Source of the DNA: Alcanivorax hongdengensis A-11-3
Lineage (GTDB): Bacteria; Pseudomonadota; Gammaproteobacteria; Pseudomonadales; Alcanivoracaceae
Direction: 5' to 3'
NCBI RefSeq assembly: GCF_000300995.1
Contig: NZ_AMRJ01000007.1
Span: forward strand, 54,828 to 118,827
Length of the DNA: 64,000 bases
Shown: positions 27,363-37,510 of the stretch, piece by piece
Position numbering within the stretch: the stretch's first letter is position 1
How the letters are laid out: every line of letters starts with the position of its first letter
Program-made: the position numbers and the translations under genes
Notes under the pieces: generated by a model
What the model saw: the letters and a program-made list of their open reading frames with translations, nothing else
Databases searched by the model: none
Told to the model about the DNA's origin: nothing

Positions 27363-29045
27363 ATGAGCGAAACAAAAGCGCCCAGCAATTTTATCAGACA
27401 GATCATCGACCGCGACCTTGCCGAGGGCAAAAACGATGGCCGGGTGGTCACCCGGTTTCCGCCGGAGCCCAATGGCTACCTGCATATCGGCCATGCCAAG
27501 TCCATTTGTCTGAATTTCGGCATTGCCGAAAGCTACAACGGCAACTGTAACCTGCGTTTTGACGATACCAATCCGGAAAAGGAAGAAGAGGAGTACATCC
27601 AGTCCATTGAGCGGGATGTGCAATGGCTTGGTTTCCAGTGGAGTGGCGATGTCCGCTTTGCCAGCAACTACTTCGATCGTCTCTACGAGCTGGCTGTGGG
27701 CCTGATCAAGAAGGGCCTGGCCTACGTGGATAGCCTCAGCCCGGAGCAGATTGCTGAATATCGCGGCAATTTCACCACCCCTGGCAAGGACAGTCCCTAC
27801 CGGGGGCGTTCCGTGGAAGAGAATCTGGCCCTGTTCGAGAAGATGCGGGCCGGGGAGCTGGACGAGGGCGAGGCGGTGCTGCGTGCCCGCATCGACATGC
27901 AAAGCCCCAACCTGACCCTGCGGGACCCGATTCTCTACCGTATTCGCAAGAAGGTGCACCACCAGACCGGTGACAAATGGGTGATTTACCCCATGTACGA
28001 CTTCACCCATCCGCTCTCGGATGCCATTGAGGGTGTCACCCACAGTCTGTGTACGCTGGAGTTCGAGGAGCACCGGCCCTTCTATGACTGGGTGGTGGCC
28101 AACACGGATGTAGAGGCCGCACCGCGCCAGTATGAATTCGCCCGCCTCAACCTGAATTACACGGTGACCAGCAAGCGCAAGCTCAAGCAGCTGGTGGACG
28201 AAGGCCATGTGCAAAGCTGGGACGACCCGCGCATGCCAACCATCTCCGGCCTGCGTCGCCGTGGCTACACCCCGGCCTCCATCCGTACTTTCTGCGAATC
28301 GGTGGGTGTCAGTCGGGCGGATTCCGTGGTCGATATGGGCATGCTGGAAGCGGCCATCCGTGATGACCTCAACCAGCATGCTCCCCGGGCCATGTGTGTG
28401 CTCAACCCCCTGAAAGTGGTGATCGAGAACTGGCCTGAAGATCATGAAGAGTCTCTGACCGCACCGGTGCACCCGCAGAATGAAGCCATGGGTACCCGTC
28501 AGGTGCCGATGACGCGGGAGGTCTATATCGACCGTGAAGACTTCCGCGAAGAGGCCAACAAGAAATTCAAGCGTCTGGTGCTCGGTGACCGGGTACGGCT
28601 GCGCTATGGCTATGTGGTGCGCGCCACGGATGTGGTCAAGGATGCCGATGGCGACATCGTGGAAGTTCGCTGCAGCTACGACCCGGAGACCCTGGGCAAG
28701 AACCCGGAGAATGATGAAGGGCAGGGCAAGCTACGGGGCGTGATTCACTGGGTCAGCGCCAGCAAGGCGCTGCCCTGTGAAGTGCGCCAGTATGACCGTC
28801 TGTTCCTGACCGCCAACCCCAACAAGACCGGGGAGGGCGGCAGCTTCCTGGACAACATCAACCCGGATTCGCTAAGGGTGCTGGATCAGTGTCTGGTGGA
28901 GCCGGGCCTGCGTGGCGTGCTGGCAGAAACCCGCTACCAGTTCGAGCGCGAGGGTTACTTCTGCGTGGACCCAAGCAGTACTGATGACAAGTTGGTGTTC
29001 AACCAGACGGTGGGCTTGCGTGAATCCTGGCCCCGTCAGGATTGA
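27363..29045 (+). CDS. glnS: Glutaminyl-tRNA synthetase
   Basis: GlnS charges tRNA-Gln. This class I synthetase has 560 residues from the ATG at 27363. The HIGH motif is in [14 protein letters not shown] and the KMSKS equivalent is VTSKRK. The family-typical FDDTNPEKE follows HIGH, and the C-terminal anticodon-binding beta barrels include [13 protein letters not shown] at 27351 could also start the protein, but CCAAGG is better spaced for the ATG. It is followed by a strong terminator. Confidence 0.97.
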   Translation: MSETKAPSNFIRQIIDRDLAEGKNDGRVVTRFPPEPNGYLHIGHAKSICLNFGIAESYNGNCNLRFDDTNPEKEEEEYIQSIERDVQWLGFQWSGDVRFASNYFDRLYELAVGLIKKGLAYVDSLSPEQIAEYRGNFTTPGKDSPYRGRSVEENLALFEKMRAGELDEGEAVLRARIDMQSPNLTLRDPILYRIRKKVHHQTGDKWVIYPMYDFTHPLSDAIEGVTHSLCTLEFEEHRPFYDWVVANTDVEAAPRQYEFARLNLNYTVTSKRKLKQLVDEGHVQSWDDPRMPTISGLRRRGYTPASIRTFCESVGVSRADSVVDMGMLEAAIRDDLNQHAPRAMCVLNPLKVVIENWPEDHEESLTAPVHPQNEAMGTRQVPMTREVYIDREDFREEANKKFKRLVLGDRVRLRYGYVVRATDVVKDADGDIVEVRCSYDPETLGKNPENDEGQGKLRGVIHWVSASKALPCEVRQYDRLFLTANPNKTGEGGSFLDNINPDSLRVLDQCLVEPGLRGVLAETRYQFEREGYFCVDPSSTDDKLVFNQTVGLRESWPRQD

Positions 29046-29062
29046 GGCGGATCCTCCCAGTC

Positions 29063-29092
29063 CAAACAAGGCCGCGATTGCGGCCTTGTTTG
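29063..29092. terminator. Terminator between glnS and folD
   Basis: CAAACAAGGCCGC and GCGGCCTTGTTTG form a 13-bp perfect stem with the loop GATT. It lies between convergent genes and can serve both strands. Confidence 0.9.
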
Positions 29093-29138
29093 TATGAGTG
29101 CCATGCCTCAGGTTTTGGTGGGCCGGTCCTGAAAGCGG

Positions 29139-29984
29139 TTACCCGAAGGCCTTCTCGCCAGACTGTAATGTCTGGAAAATCAGCGTGTTGATAGTCATCG
29201 GCCCCACGCCGCCGGGCACCGGGGTATAGGCGGCAACGCGATCCACCAGCGGCGCCAGTTCGATGTCGCCGCATTTTTCCGGGTGGTAACCGGCGTCCAC
29301 GACGACGGCACCATCCTTGATCCAGTCCGCCTTGATGAATTCCGGACGGCCCACCGCGCCGACGACGATATCCGCCTGTTTGACCAGCTCAGGCAGATTC
29401 TGTGTGCGGCTGTGACAGATGGTGACGGTGGCATTGGCCTCCAGCAGCATCATGGCCATGGGCTTGCCGAGAATGGCGCTGCGGCCGACCACAACGGCAT
29501 GTTTACCTTCCAGCGGCACCTGGTAATGCTCCAGCAGACGCATGATGCCCTTGGGCGTGGCACAGCCGTAGGCCGCCTCGCCCATGCTCATGCGACCAAA
29601 GCCCAGGCAGGTGACACCGTCCACGTCCTTGTCCAGGCTGATGGCGTCAAAACAGGCCCGCTCATCGATCTGTTCCGGCACCGGATGCTGCAGCAGAATA
29701 CCGTGCACGTCAGGGTTGTTGTTGAGTTCGTCGATTTTTGCCAGTAGTTGCTCGGTGGTGGTGCTGGCTGGTAGCTCAATGGCCTCCGATTCCATGCCAA
29801 CGCGTCGGCAGGCGTTGCCTTTCATCTTTACATAGGTGGCGGAGGCCGGGTCGGCGCCCACCAGGATGGTGGCCAGAATGGGAGTGCGGCCGTCAGCCTT
29901 GGCCTTGAGCGCCTCCACACGGGTGCGCATTTCGTCTTCGAACTGCTGGGCCAGGGTCTTGCCGTCGAGAATCTGGGCAGTCAT
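29139..29984 (-). CDS. folD: Methylenetetrahydrofolate dehydrogenase / cyclohydrolase
   Basis: FolD interconverts 5,10-methylene-, methenyl- and 10-formyl-tetrahydrofolate with NADP. The protein has 281 residues from the ATG at 29984, which has AGAGAG 9 bases upstream. The catalytic Tyr-Lys context is [31 protein letters not shown] and the nucleotide-binding [10 protein letters not shown] follow, and the C-terminus has [11 protein letters not shown]. It faces glnS and is transcribed away from the tRNA cluster. Confidence 0.96.
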   Translation of the reverse strand: MTAQILDGKTLAQQFEDEMRTRVEALKAKADGRTPILATILVGADPASATYVKMKGNACRRVGMESEAIELPASTTTEQLLAKIDELNNNPDVHGILLQHPVPEQIDERACFDAISLDKDVDGVTCLGFGRMSMGEAAYGCATPKGIMRLLEHYQVPLEGKHAVVVGRSAILGKPMAMMLLEANATVTICHSRTQNLPELVKQADIVVGAVGRPEFIKADWIKDGAVVVDAGYHPEKCGDIELAPLVDRVAAYTPVPGGVGPMTINTLIFQTLQSGEKAFG

Positions 29985-30123
29985 GGAATGTCTCTCTACA
30001 ATGGCGGTCACGTGAGGGTGTGAAAACGGCGCGATTCTCGCACGCAGCGCCGGTGGGCGCAAAAGACCGCATTAAAAGTTGCCTAAAATCTGAACGTTAG
30101 GAATATTTTTGTTGCCGGTTCCG

Positions 30124-30152
30124 TTGACGCTCCCCGGGGTGCCGAGTATTAT
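30124..30152 (+). promoter_or_regulatory. Promoter of the tRNA cluster
   Basis: TTGACG (30124-30129) and TATTAT (30147-30152) are 17 bp apart. The GCGCGCC discriminator after the -10 is typical of stable-RNA promoters under stringent control. It precedes the tRNA-Pro gene by about 40 bp. Confidence 0.75.
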
Positions 30153-30191
30153 GCGCGCCTCGCTTTCAAGCCCGCTAGGCGTGATCGCATT

Positions 30192-30268
30192 CGGGGTGTA
30201 GCGCAGCCTGGTAGCGCGCCTGCTTTGGGAGCAGGATGTCGGGGGTTCGAATCCCTCCACCCCGACCA
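30192..30268 (+). tRNA. tRNA-Pro (anticodon TGG)
   Basis: This is a 77-base cloverleaf with acceptor arms CGGGGTG/CACCCCG, discriminator A and an encoded CCA. The anticodon loop TTTGGGA lies within the stem CCTGC/GCAGG and gives TGG. The T arm is GGGGGTTCGAATCCCTC. Confidence 0.95.
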
Positions 30269-30305
30269 TCTTGGTCTGGCAAGAAAGGCGAAAGAGAACC
30301 TGCAT

Positions 30306-30382
<77 letters not shown>

Positions 30383-30483
30383 TTCGTTTGAGAATGACGC
30401 TTTGCAGGACTACCGGCCCTTCGGCTAGCATGCCTTCGGGCGTTTTTCGGAACGAAGCGATGCTTCGCTGAAACCGGAAAAAC

Positions 30484-30503
30484 CCTGCCAGGCGCGCCAT
30501 TCG
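30484..30503 (+). repeat. Direct repeat copy 2 (duplicated tRNA-Arg 3' end, att-like)
   Basis: This is an exact 20-bp copy of the tRNA-Arg 3' end, offset by 117 bp. The 97 bp between the copies hold GC-rich hairpin-forming sequence, including a large imperfect hairpin at about 30433-30483, and no gene. The arrangement is like attL/attR of a lost integrated element, or a residue of tRNA gene duplication. Confidence 0.75.
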
Positions 30504-30539
30504 CGGTGGTGTGGCAGGAAAGAAAGCAGACAGTTTTAT

Positions 30540-30616
30540 GGTGACTGTAGCTCAGTTGGTAGAGCCCCGGATTGTGACTCCGGTGGTCGGGGGTTCAAAT
30601 CCCCTCAGTCACCCCA
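30540..30616 (+). tRNA. tRNA-His (anticodon GTG)
   Basis: The cloverleaf has acceptor arms GTGACTG/CAGTCAC. G at 30540 is the extra G-1 that pairs with the discriminator C613, a hallmark of tRNA-His. The anticodon loop ATTGTGACT gives GTG, and CCA is encoded. Confidence 0.95.
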
Positions 30617-30621
30617 ATATC

Positions 30622-30652
30622 AAAGCCTCCGGGTCACCCCCGGAGGCTTTTT
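30622..30652 (+). terminator. Terminator of the tRNA cluster
   Basis: AAAGCCTCCGGG and CCCGGAGGCTTT form a 12-bp stem with a 5-base loop, followed by further T residues. It ends the Pro-Arg-His tRNA transcript. Confidence 0.9.
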
Positions 30653-30669
30653 CGTATGGGCGCCCTGTG

Positions 30670-30698
30670 TAGGCACGGGCCGCGCCTTTGATTATAAT
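30670..30698 (+). promoter_or_regulatory. Promoter of tig
   Basis: A perfect -10 TATAAT (30693-30698) lies 17 bp after TAGGCA (30670-30675, four of six matches). The leader to tig is about 70 bases. Confidence 0.65.
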
Positions 30699-30774
30699 CT
30701 GCGCCCTTATACAGGCCGTCCCTTCGTGAAGGTGGGCGGCGAGCAGAGAGAAAAGTCTTTTTAAAGAGGATGTT

Positions 30775-32088
30775 ATGCAGGTTTCTGTTGAAACGACTTC
30801 AGGTCTTGAGCGCCGTCTGACGGTGGGTGTACCGGCGGAGAAGGTGGATACTGCGGTACAAAACAAGCTGCAGGAAGCCCGGAAGAATATCCGTCTGGAC
30901 GGTTTCCGCCCGGGCAAGGTGCCGATGACTGAAGTCAAGCGCCGTTTTGGCAGTGCCGTGCGTAACGAAGTTCTGGCCGACGTGATGCGCGAAGCCTTCA
31001 TCGAAGCCGTTGAGCAGGAAAAACTGCAGCCGGCAGGCATGCCCGGTTTCGAAGCCACCAAGAACGAAGCGGGCAAGGACCTGGAGTTCGTGGCCACCTT
31101 TGAGGTCTACCCGGAGGTTGAGCTGGCCGGTTTTGATGCCATCGAAGTGGAAAAGCCGCAGGCGGAAGTGTCCGACGCGGACGTGGACACCATGATCGAC
31201 ACCCTGCGTCAGCAGCGTGCCCAGTTTGAAGTGGTGGAGCGCGCCGCCGAGACCGGTGATCGTGTCAATATCGACTTCAAGGGCCTGAAGGACGGTGAAG
31301 CGTTCGAAGGCGGTGCTGCCGAAGGGCAGAACCTGGAGCTGGGCTCCGGCCAGATGATCCCGGGTTTTGAAGACGGCATCGTCGGCATGAAGGCGGGTGA
31401 CGAGAAAGACATCGATGTGACCTTCCCGGAGGACTACCAGTCCGAAGAGCTGAAAGGCCAGGCCGTGGTGTTCCAGATCAAGGTCAACAAGGTGGAAGGC
31501 AAGCAGTTGCCGGAAGTGGACGCGGAGTTCATGAAGGCGTTCGGCGTGGATGATGGCGATGAAGCCAAGTTCAAGGCCGAAGTGCGCAAGAACATGGAGC
31601 GCGAGCTCAAGAATGCCATCCAGGGCAAGGTCAAGGAGCAGGCCATGGACGGACTGGTCAAACTGCACGAGTTCGACCTGCCGGCGTCCCTGGTGACTCA
31701 GGAAATCCAGCGCATGCGCCAGCAGATGGTGCAGCAGTTCGGCGGTGGTCAGCAGTTTGATGCCTCCATCCTGCCGGATGACCTGTTCAAGGAGCAGGCG
31801 GAACGTTCCGTGCGTCTGGGTCTGGTGGTTCGCACCATCCTCGACAAGCACGAAGTCAAGGCGGATGCCGACAAGGTCAAGGCCCGCGTTGAGGAAATCG
31901 CCGAGCAGTACGAAAAGCCCGAAGAAGTGGTCAACTGGGTATACAGCAACCCCCAGCAGCTGCAACAGATCGAAGGCGCCGTGCTGGAAGATCAGGTGGT
32001 TGAACTGGTACTGGATGCCGCCAAAGTGGAAGAAAAAGCCATGTCCTACCAGGACGCGGTCAAGCCCCGGGAGCAGGCTGGCGAATAA
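30775..32088 (+). CDS. tig: Trigger factor
   Basis: Trigger factor is the ribosome-bound chaperone and prolyl isomerase that receives nascent chains. The 437-residue protein has the ribosome-docking signature GFRPGK at residues 43-48. The FKBP-type isomerase domain (about 150-245) includes IPGFEDGIVGMKAGDEKDI, and the C-terminal helical arms follow. The ribosome-binding site is AAAGAGGA. The start of the conserved tig-clpP-clpX-lon cluster places the chaperone next to the ATP-dependent proteases. It has its own promoter and terminator. Confidence 0.98.
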   Translation: MQVSVETTSGLERRLTVGVPAEKVDTAVQNKLQEARKNIRLDGFRPGKVPMTEVKRRFGSAVRNEVLADVMREAFIEAVEQEKLQPAGMPGFEATKNEAGKDLEFVATFEVYPEVELAGFDAIEVEKPQAEVSDADVDTMIDTLRQQRAQFEVVERAAETGDRVNIDFKGLKDGEAFEGGAAEGQNLELGSGQMIPGFEDGIVGMKAGDEKDIDVTFPEDYQSEELKGQAVVFQIKVNKVEGKQLPEVDAEFMKAFGVDDGDEAKFKAEVRKNMERELKNAIQGKVKEQAMDGLVKLHEFDLPASLVTQEIQRMRQQMVQQFGGGQQFDASILPDDLFKEQAERSVRLGLVVRTILDKHEVKADADKVKARVEEIAEQYEKPEEVVNWVYSNPQQLQQIEGAVLEDQVVELVLDAAKVEEKAMSYQDAVKPREQAGE

Positions 32089-32108
32089 AACGCCTGTCAA
32101 CGGGAGTC

Positions 32109-32134
32109 AAAACGGGGCCATTTGGCCCCGTTTT
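32109..32134 (+). terminator. Terminator of tig
   Basis: AAAACGGGGCC and GGCCCCGTTTT form an 11-bp perfect stem around ATTT, ending in a T run. It separates tig from clpP. Confidence 0.92.
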
Positions 32135-32170
32135 GCGTTATAAATGCCCAATCTGCGCAACTTTTGTGCA

Positions 32171-32198
32171 CTTGAACGCAGCCGCACGGCAGGCATAT
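32171..32198 (+). promoter_or_regulatory. Possible sigma32 (heat-shock) promoter of clpP
   Basis: CTTGAAC (32171-32177) matches the heat-shock -35 element, and AGGCATAT (32191-32198) partly matches the -10 CCCCATnT after 13 bp. ClpP is a known heat-shock gene in relatives. The -10 match is imperfect. Confidence 0.4.
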
Positions 32199-32372
32199 AG
32201 ACGCCCTCCAAGATACCGTCATAAGATGCCAGAAGACCTGTTCGTCGCCGGCCGGCTTGATAATCCTTCTCCGGCCCCCATAGAGACGATAAACCCGGGC
32301 TGATGGGATGCCATTGGTGTCGTCACCCCTGTGTGACCCGCCCGCAGACGTTCAACGATAAGGAAGCGCTAC

Positions 32373-33029
<657 letters not shown>

Positions 33030-33073
33030 ATGGGCTAGCGCCAGTATAAAAACTGGCCAAAGTCACCATGGCG

Positions 33074-33107
33074 GCGTTCAACGGGCTTGAAAAACGCCCG
33101 TTGACGC
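33074..33107 (+). other. Intercistronic hairpin between clpP and clpX
   Basis: GCGTTCAACGGGC (33074-33086) pairs with GCCCGTTGACGC (33096-33107), leaving one bulged T and the loop TTGAAAAAC. There is no T run, so it is more likely a processing or stability element, or a weak attenuator, than a terminator. Confidence 0.5.
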
Positions 33108-33147
33108 TGCATCTTCAAAGCAAATACACAGGTTTAGAGGCGATTCA

Positions 33148-34431
33148 ATGACCGATTCCACCGGAAAGAGCGACGACGGCAAGCTGCTGTACTGCTCGTT
33201 CTGCGGCAAAAGCCAGCATGAGGTCCGCAAGCTGATTGCGGGTCCGTCGGTCTTTATCTGTGACGAATGCGTGGATCTGTGTAACGACATTATCCGCGAG
33301 GAAGTGCAGGAAGATAGCGGCGATAGCGATTCCGAGCGCCTGCCCAAGCCCAACGAGATCAAGACCACGCTGGACGAGTACGTCATCGGGCAGGAAAGGG
33401 CCAAGAAGGTGTTGGCCGTTGCGGTATATAACCACTACAAGCGCCTGCGCAGCAGCACTTCGCGCAAGGGTGACGAAGTCGAGCTTGGCAAAAGCAATAT
33501 TTTGCTTATTGGTCCCACCGGCAGTGGCAAGACCCTGTTGGCCGAGACCCTGGCGCGCCTGCTTAATGTGCCTTTCACCATCGCCGACGCCACCACGCTC
33601 ACCGAAGCGGGCTACGTGGGCGAAGACGTGGAAAACATTATCCAGAAACTGCTGCAAAAATGTGACTACGACGTGGACAAGGCCCAGCGTGGCATCGTCT
33701 ACATCGACGAGATCGACAAGATCTCCCGCAAGTCCGACAACCCCTCCATCACCCGTGATGTGAGCGGGGAGGGTGTGCAGCAGGCGCTGCTCAAGCTGAT
33801 TGAAGGCACCGTGGCGTCCGTGCCGCCCCAGGGCGGTCGCAAGCATCCCCAGCAGGAGTTCCTGCAGGTGGACACCTCCAATATGCTGTTCATCTGTGGC
33901 GGCGCCTTTGCGGGCCTCGACAAGGTGATCCGCGATCGCTCCGAAAAGGGCGGTATCGGTTTCTCCGCCGAGGTGAAAAGCAAGGATGACAGCCGCAACC
34001 TGGGGGAAACCCTGGTGGATGTGGAACCGGAAGATCTGGTCAAGTACGGTCTGATCCCGGAATTCATCGGCCGCCTGCCGGTGATTGCCACCCTTGAGGA
34101 GCTCAGCGAAGACGCGTTGGTGCAGATTCTCACCGAGCCGCGTAACGCGCTCACCAAACAGTATGCCCGCCTGTTCGAAATGGAAGGCGTGGAGCTGGAC
34201 TTCCGCGATGACGCCCTGCGTGCGGTGGCCCACAAGGCCATGGAGCGCAAGACCGGTGCCCGGGGGTTGCGCTCCATTCTCGAAGGCGTACTGCTCGACA
34301 CCATGTATCAGGTGCCGTCCATGGATGATGTGGCCAAGGTGGTTATCGACAGCCACACCATCAAGGGCGAATCCGACCCGTTGTTGATCTACGAAAACAG
34401 CGAGCAATCCTCCAAGGTGGCGCCAGACTGA
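33148..34431 (+). CDS. clpX: ATP-dependent Clp protease ATP-binding subunit ClpX
   Basis: ClpX is the AAA+ unfoldase that feeds substrates to ClpP. The 427-residue protein has the N-terminal C4 zinc-binding domain (CSFCGKSQ, then CDECVDLC, about residues 14-42). Walker A is GPTGSGKT, the pore loop is GYVGEDVEN, Walker B is VYIDEIDK, and ARGLRSILE is in the C-terminal subdomain. An AGAGG ribosome-binding site lies 8 bases from the ATG. lon follows after 29 bp. Confidence 0.98.
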   Translation: MTDSTGKSDDGKLLYCSFCGKSQHEVRKLIAGPSVFICDECVDLCNDIIREEVQEDSGDSDSERLPKPNEIKTTLDEYVIGQERAKKVLAVAVYNHYKRLRSSTSRKGDEVELGKSNILLIGPTGSGKTLLAETLARLLNVPFTIADATTLTEAGYVGEDVENIIQKLLQKCDYDVDKAQRGIVYIDEIDKISRKSDNPSITRDVSGEGVQQALLKLIEGTVASVPPQGGRKHPQQEFLQVDTSNMLFICGGAFAGLDKVIRDRSEKGGIGFSAEVKSKDDSRNLGETLVDVEPEDLVKYGLIPEFIGRLPVIATLEELSEDALVQILTEPRNALTKQYARLFEMEGVELDFRDDALRAVAHKAMERKTGARGLRSILEGVLLDTMYQVPSMDDVAKVVIDSHTIKGESDPLLIYENSEQSSKVAPD

Positions 34432-34460
34432 GGCGCCACCGACCAGATATAGAGGCAACC

Positions 34461-36857
34461 GTGCTGAAAGATATCCCGCTTTTACCACTCCGTGATGTAG
34501 TGGTGTATCCGCATATGGTGATCCCGCTGTTTGTTGGCCGGGAAAAATCCATTGCCGCTCTGGAAGCGGCAATGGCAGCGGACAAGCAGATCATGCTGGT
34601 GGCGCAGCGCAATGCCTCCGACGACGATCCGGGTGTCGACGACATCTATCGCGTGGGCACCGTTTCCACCATCCTGCAGATGCTGAAACTGCCCGACGGC
34701 ACCGTTAAGGTGCTGGTCGAAGGCAGCCAGCGTGCCCATGTGATCAAGGCCGAATTCGGCGATCAGGGGGCGGTGGCGGATGTGCGCGAGCTCAACGAAG
34801 AGCTGCCGGACGAAAGCCAGCAGGATGCGCTTCGCAAGTCGCTGCAGTCCCAGTTCGAGGACTACGTCAAACTGTCCAAGAAAGTGGCACCGGAAGTCAC
34901 CGGTTCCGTGTCCTCCATTGATGATCCGAGCCGACTGGCCGATACCATTGCCGCCCACCTGCAGCTCAAGCTGGAAGAGAAGCAGGATGTACTGGAAATG
35001 GTGGAAGTGCAGGAGCGGGTCGAACACCTGATTGCGCTGATGGAATCCGACATTGATGTGCTGAAAGTGGAAAAGCGCATCCGTGGCCGGGTGAAAAAGC
35101 AGATGGAGAAAAGCCAGCGCGAGTATTACCTCAACGAACAGATGAAGGCCATCCAGAAAGAACTGGGTGATCTGGACGAAAGTGGTAACGATCTCGATGA
35201 GCTGGAAAAGAAAATCAACGGCTCCGGCATGCCCAAGGATGCCAAGGACAAATCCCTTGGCGAGCTGAACAAGCTCAAGATGATGTCCCCCATGTCCGCC
35301 GAGGCCACCGTGGTGCGCAGCTACCTGGACTGGATGACCTCGGTGCCATGGAAGAAGCGCAGCCGTATTCGCCATGACCTGGCCTATGCCCGTGACGTGC
35401 TGGACCAGGATCACTACGGTCTGGAAGAGGTCAAAGACCGCATTCTCGAGTTTCTCGCCGTGCAAAGCCGGGTCGGCAAGGTCAAGGGGCCGGTATTGTG
35501 TCTGGTAGGCCCGCCGGGCGTGGGCAAGACCTCTCTGGGGCAGTCCATTGCCAAGGCCACCAATCGCAAGTTTGTGCGAATGGCGCTGGGCGGCGTCCGT
35601 GATGAGGCGGAAATTCGCGGCCACCGCCGGACTTATATCGGCTCCCTGCCGGGCAAGATCATCCAGAAACTGGCCAAGGTGGAAGTTCGTAACCCGCTGT
35701 TCCTGTTCGATGAAGTGGACAAGATGGGCATGGACAATCGCGGTGACCCGGCATCAGCGCTGCTGGAAGTGCTTGACCCGGAACAGAATGACACCTTCAG
35801 CGATCATTACCTGGAAGTGGATTTCAACCTGTCCGAAACCCTGTTTGTCTGCACATCCAACTCCATGAATATTCCGGCACCGCTGCTGGACCGCATGGAA
35901 GTGATTCGTCTGCCGGGCTACACCGAAGACGAGAAGGTCAATATCGCCCTGCAATACCTGGTACCCAAACAGATCAAGAACAACGGTCTCAAGGACGGAG
36001 AGCTGGTCTTCAATGATCAGGTCATGCGACACGTGGTCCGTCACTACACCCGGGAAGCGGGGGTCCGTGGCCTGGAGCGTGAAATCAGCAAGGTTTGCCG
36101 CAAGGTGGTCAAGGAGCACCTGCTGGCCGATGACACTTCGCCGGTGGTGCTGGATGAAGCCTCCGTGGAGCACTACCTGGGCGTACGCAAGTTCAGCTAT
36201 GGCCGTGCCGAAGAGAAAGACCAGATCGGTCAGGTGACCGGCCTTGCCTGGACGTCCGTGGGTGGTGAACTGCTGACCATCGAAAGTGTCTCTACACCGG
36301 GCAAGGGGCGTGTGATTTCCACCGGCTCGCTGGGTGATGTGATGCAGGAGTCGATCCAGGCGGCCTGGACCGTGGTGAAAAGCCGGGCAGCCAGCCTGGG
36401 TATTCGCCGCCGTCTGCTCGAACGAAGCGACCTGCACATGCATGTGCCCGAGGGCGCCACACCCAAGGACGGCCCCAGTGCGGGGATTGGCATGTGCACC
36501 GCCATGGTGTCGGTACTGACCGGTAGCCCGGTCCGTGCGGACGTGGCCATGACCGGCGAAATTACCCTGCGTGGACAGGTGCTGCCGATCGGTGGCCTCA
36601 AGGAAAAATTGCTGGCCGCCCACCGTGGTGGCATCAAAACCGTGCTGATTCCGGAAGAAAATGAACGGGATTTGAAAGAAATCCCGGAAAACATTAAATC
36701 TTCGCTGGACATCAAGCCGGTAAAATGGATTGATCAGGTGCTGGAAGTGGCCCTGACACACCAACCTGACCCGCTCAGTGATGCCGAGCTCGAAGAAGAC
36801 CTGGCCCTGGCGGAAGGTAAAAATGTGGAAGAGGACAAACGTCCCAATACACATTAA
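34461..36857 (+). CDS. lon: ATP-dependent protease Lon
   Basis: Lon is a homohexameric AAA+ serine protease that degrades misfolded and regulatory proteins. The 798-residue protein has the LonN substrate domain (about 1-200), a coiled-coil region, Walker A GPPGVGKTS and Walker B LFLFDEVDK. The catalytic dyad is S673 in KDGPSAGIG and K716 in GGLKEKLL. It starts at a GTG with GAGG upstream. It is the last protease gene of the tig-clpP-clpX-lon block, and hupB follows under its own promoter. Confidence 0.98.
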   Translation: MLKDIPLLPLRDVVVYPHMVIPLFVGREKSIAALEAAMAADKQIMLVAQRNASDDDPGVDDIYRVGTVSTILQMLKLPDGTVKVLVEGSQRAHVIKAEFGDQGAVADVRELNEELPDESQQDALRKSLQSQFEDYVKLSKKVAPEVTGSVSSIDDPSRLADTIAAHLQLKLEEKQDVLEMVEVQERVEHLIALMESDIDVLKVEKRIRGRVKKQMEKSQREYYLNEQMKAIQKELGDLDESGNDLDELEKKINGSGMPKDAKDKSLGELNKLKMMSPMSAEATVVRSYLDWMTSVPWKKRSRIRHDLAYARDVLDQDHYGLEEVKDRILEFLAVQSRVGKVKGPVLCLVGPPGVGKTSLGQSIAKATNRKFVRMALGGVRDEAEIRGHRRTYIGSLPGKIIQKLAKVEVRNPLFLFDEVDKMGMDNRGDPASALLEVLDPEQNDTFSDHYLEVDFNLSETLFVCTSNSMNIPAPLLDRMEVIRLPGYTEDEKVNIALQYLVPKQIKNNGLKDGELVFNDQVMRHVVRHYTREAGVRGLEREISKVCRKVVKEHLLADDTSPVVLDEASVEHYLGVRKFSYGRAEEKDQIGQVTGLAWTSVGGELLTIESVSTPGKGRVISTGSLGDVMQESIQAAWTVVKSRAASLGIRRRLLERSDLHMHVPEGATPKDGPSAGIGMCTAMVSVLTGSPVRADVAMTGEITLRGQVLPIGGLKEKLLAAHRGGIKTVLIPEENERDLKEIPENIKSSLDIKPVKWIDQVLEVALTHQPDPLSDAELEEDLALAEGKNVEEDKRPNTH

Positions 36858-36942
36858 CAGGTCGAATTTAAACCTTTTTAAATTATTGATCTGTAAAGTT
36901 TTTCGTTTTTCAAGCACCGGGCAAGATTGCACTTCTCCTTTC

Positions 36943-36971
36943 TTGACGCCCCTGATACCCGTTGGTATAAA
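36943..36971 (+). promoter_or_regulatory. Promoter of hupB
   Basis: TTGACG (36943-36948) and TATAAA (36966-36971) are exactly 17 bp apart, followed by a GC-rich discriminator. This is one of the best sigma70 matches in the window and fits a highly expressed nucleoid protein. Confidence 0.8.
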
Positions 36972-37040
36972 GGCGGCTTCGTCATAAGGAGAGTGCATCG
37001 CGCCTCGACCAAAAACCGGGAAAATAGAAAGGGGAATTTT

Positions 37041-37313
37041 GTGAATAAGTCCGAGTTGATTGATGCGATTGCCGCTGCGGCAGATATTTCCAAAGCCGAC
37101 GCTGGCCGTGCTTTGGACGCAACTTTGGAAGCGGTAACTGGCGCTCTGAAAAAAGGCGACAGCGTTTCTCTGGTAGGTTTCGGTACTTTCGCTGTGAAAG
37201 AGCGTGCTGCCCGTGAAGGCCGTAACCCGCAGACTGGCCAGACCATCCAGATCGCCGCTGCCAAGGTGCCGGGCTTCAAAGCCGGTAAAGCCCTGAAAGA
37301 TGCGGTGAACTAA
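37041..37313 (+). CDS. hupB: DNA-binding protein HU-beta
   Basis: The 90-residue histone-like protein bends and compacts DNA as a dimer. The DNA-arm signature [21 protein letters not shown] is intact, followed by the typical [16 protein letters not shown] end. It starts at a GTG with AGAAAGGGGA upstream. Its position after lon is conserved. It has its own strong promoter and runs directly into the tRNA-Asp gene. Confidence 0.97.
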   Translation: MNKSELIDAIAAAADISKADAGRALDATLEAVTGALKKGDSVSLVGFGTFAVKERAAREGRNPQTGQTIQIAAAKVPGFKAGKALKDAVN

Positions 37314-37323
37314 ACTGTTTGCG

Positions 37324-37400
37324 GGAGCGGTAGTTCAGCTGGTTAGAATACCGGCCTGTCACGCCGGGGGTCGCGGGTTCGAGTCCCGTCCGCTCCGCCA
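37324..37400 (+). tRNA. tRNA-Asp (anticodon GTC)
   Basis: This is a 77-base cloverleaf with acceptor arms GGAGCGG/CCGCTCC, discriminator G and an encoded CCA. The anticodon loop CTGTCAC lies within CCGGC/GCCGG and gives GTC. It begins 10 bp after the hupB stop and is likely co-transcribed with it. Confidence 0.95.
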
Positions 37401-37405
37401 GTTTG

Positions 37406-37435
37406 AAAGCGTATCCTGACGGGTACGCTTTTTTG
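37406..37435 (+). terminator. Terminator after tRNA-Asp
   Basis: AAAGCGTATCC pairs with GGGTACGCTTT (one G-T pair) around TGAC and is followed by T residues. It ends the hupB/tRNA-Asp transcript. Confidence 0.87.
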
Positions 37436-37510
37436 CGTTTTAAGGAACCGGTCCTCAACCCCCTGTTCCAATAACAAGATTGATTACTGAGTATCCCTAC
37501 GGAGTTAACC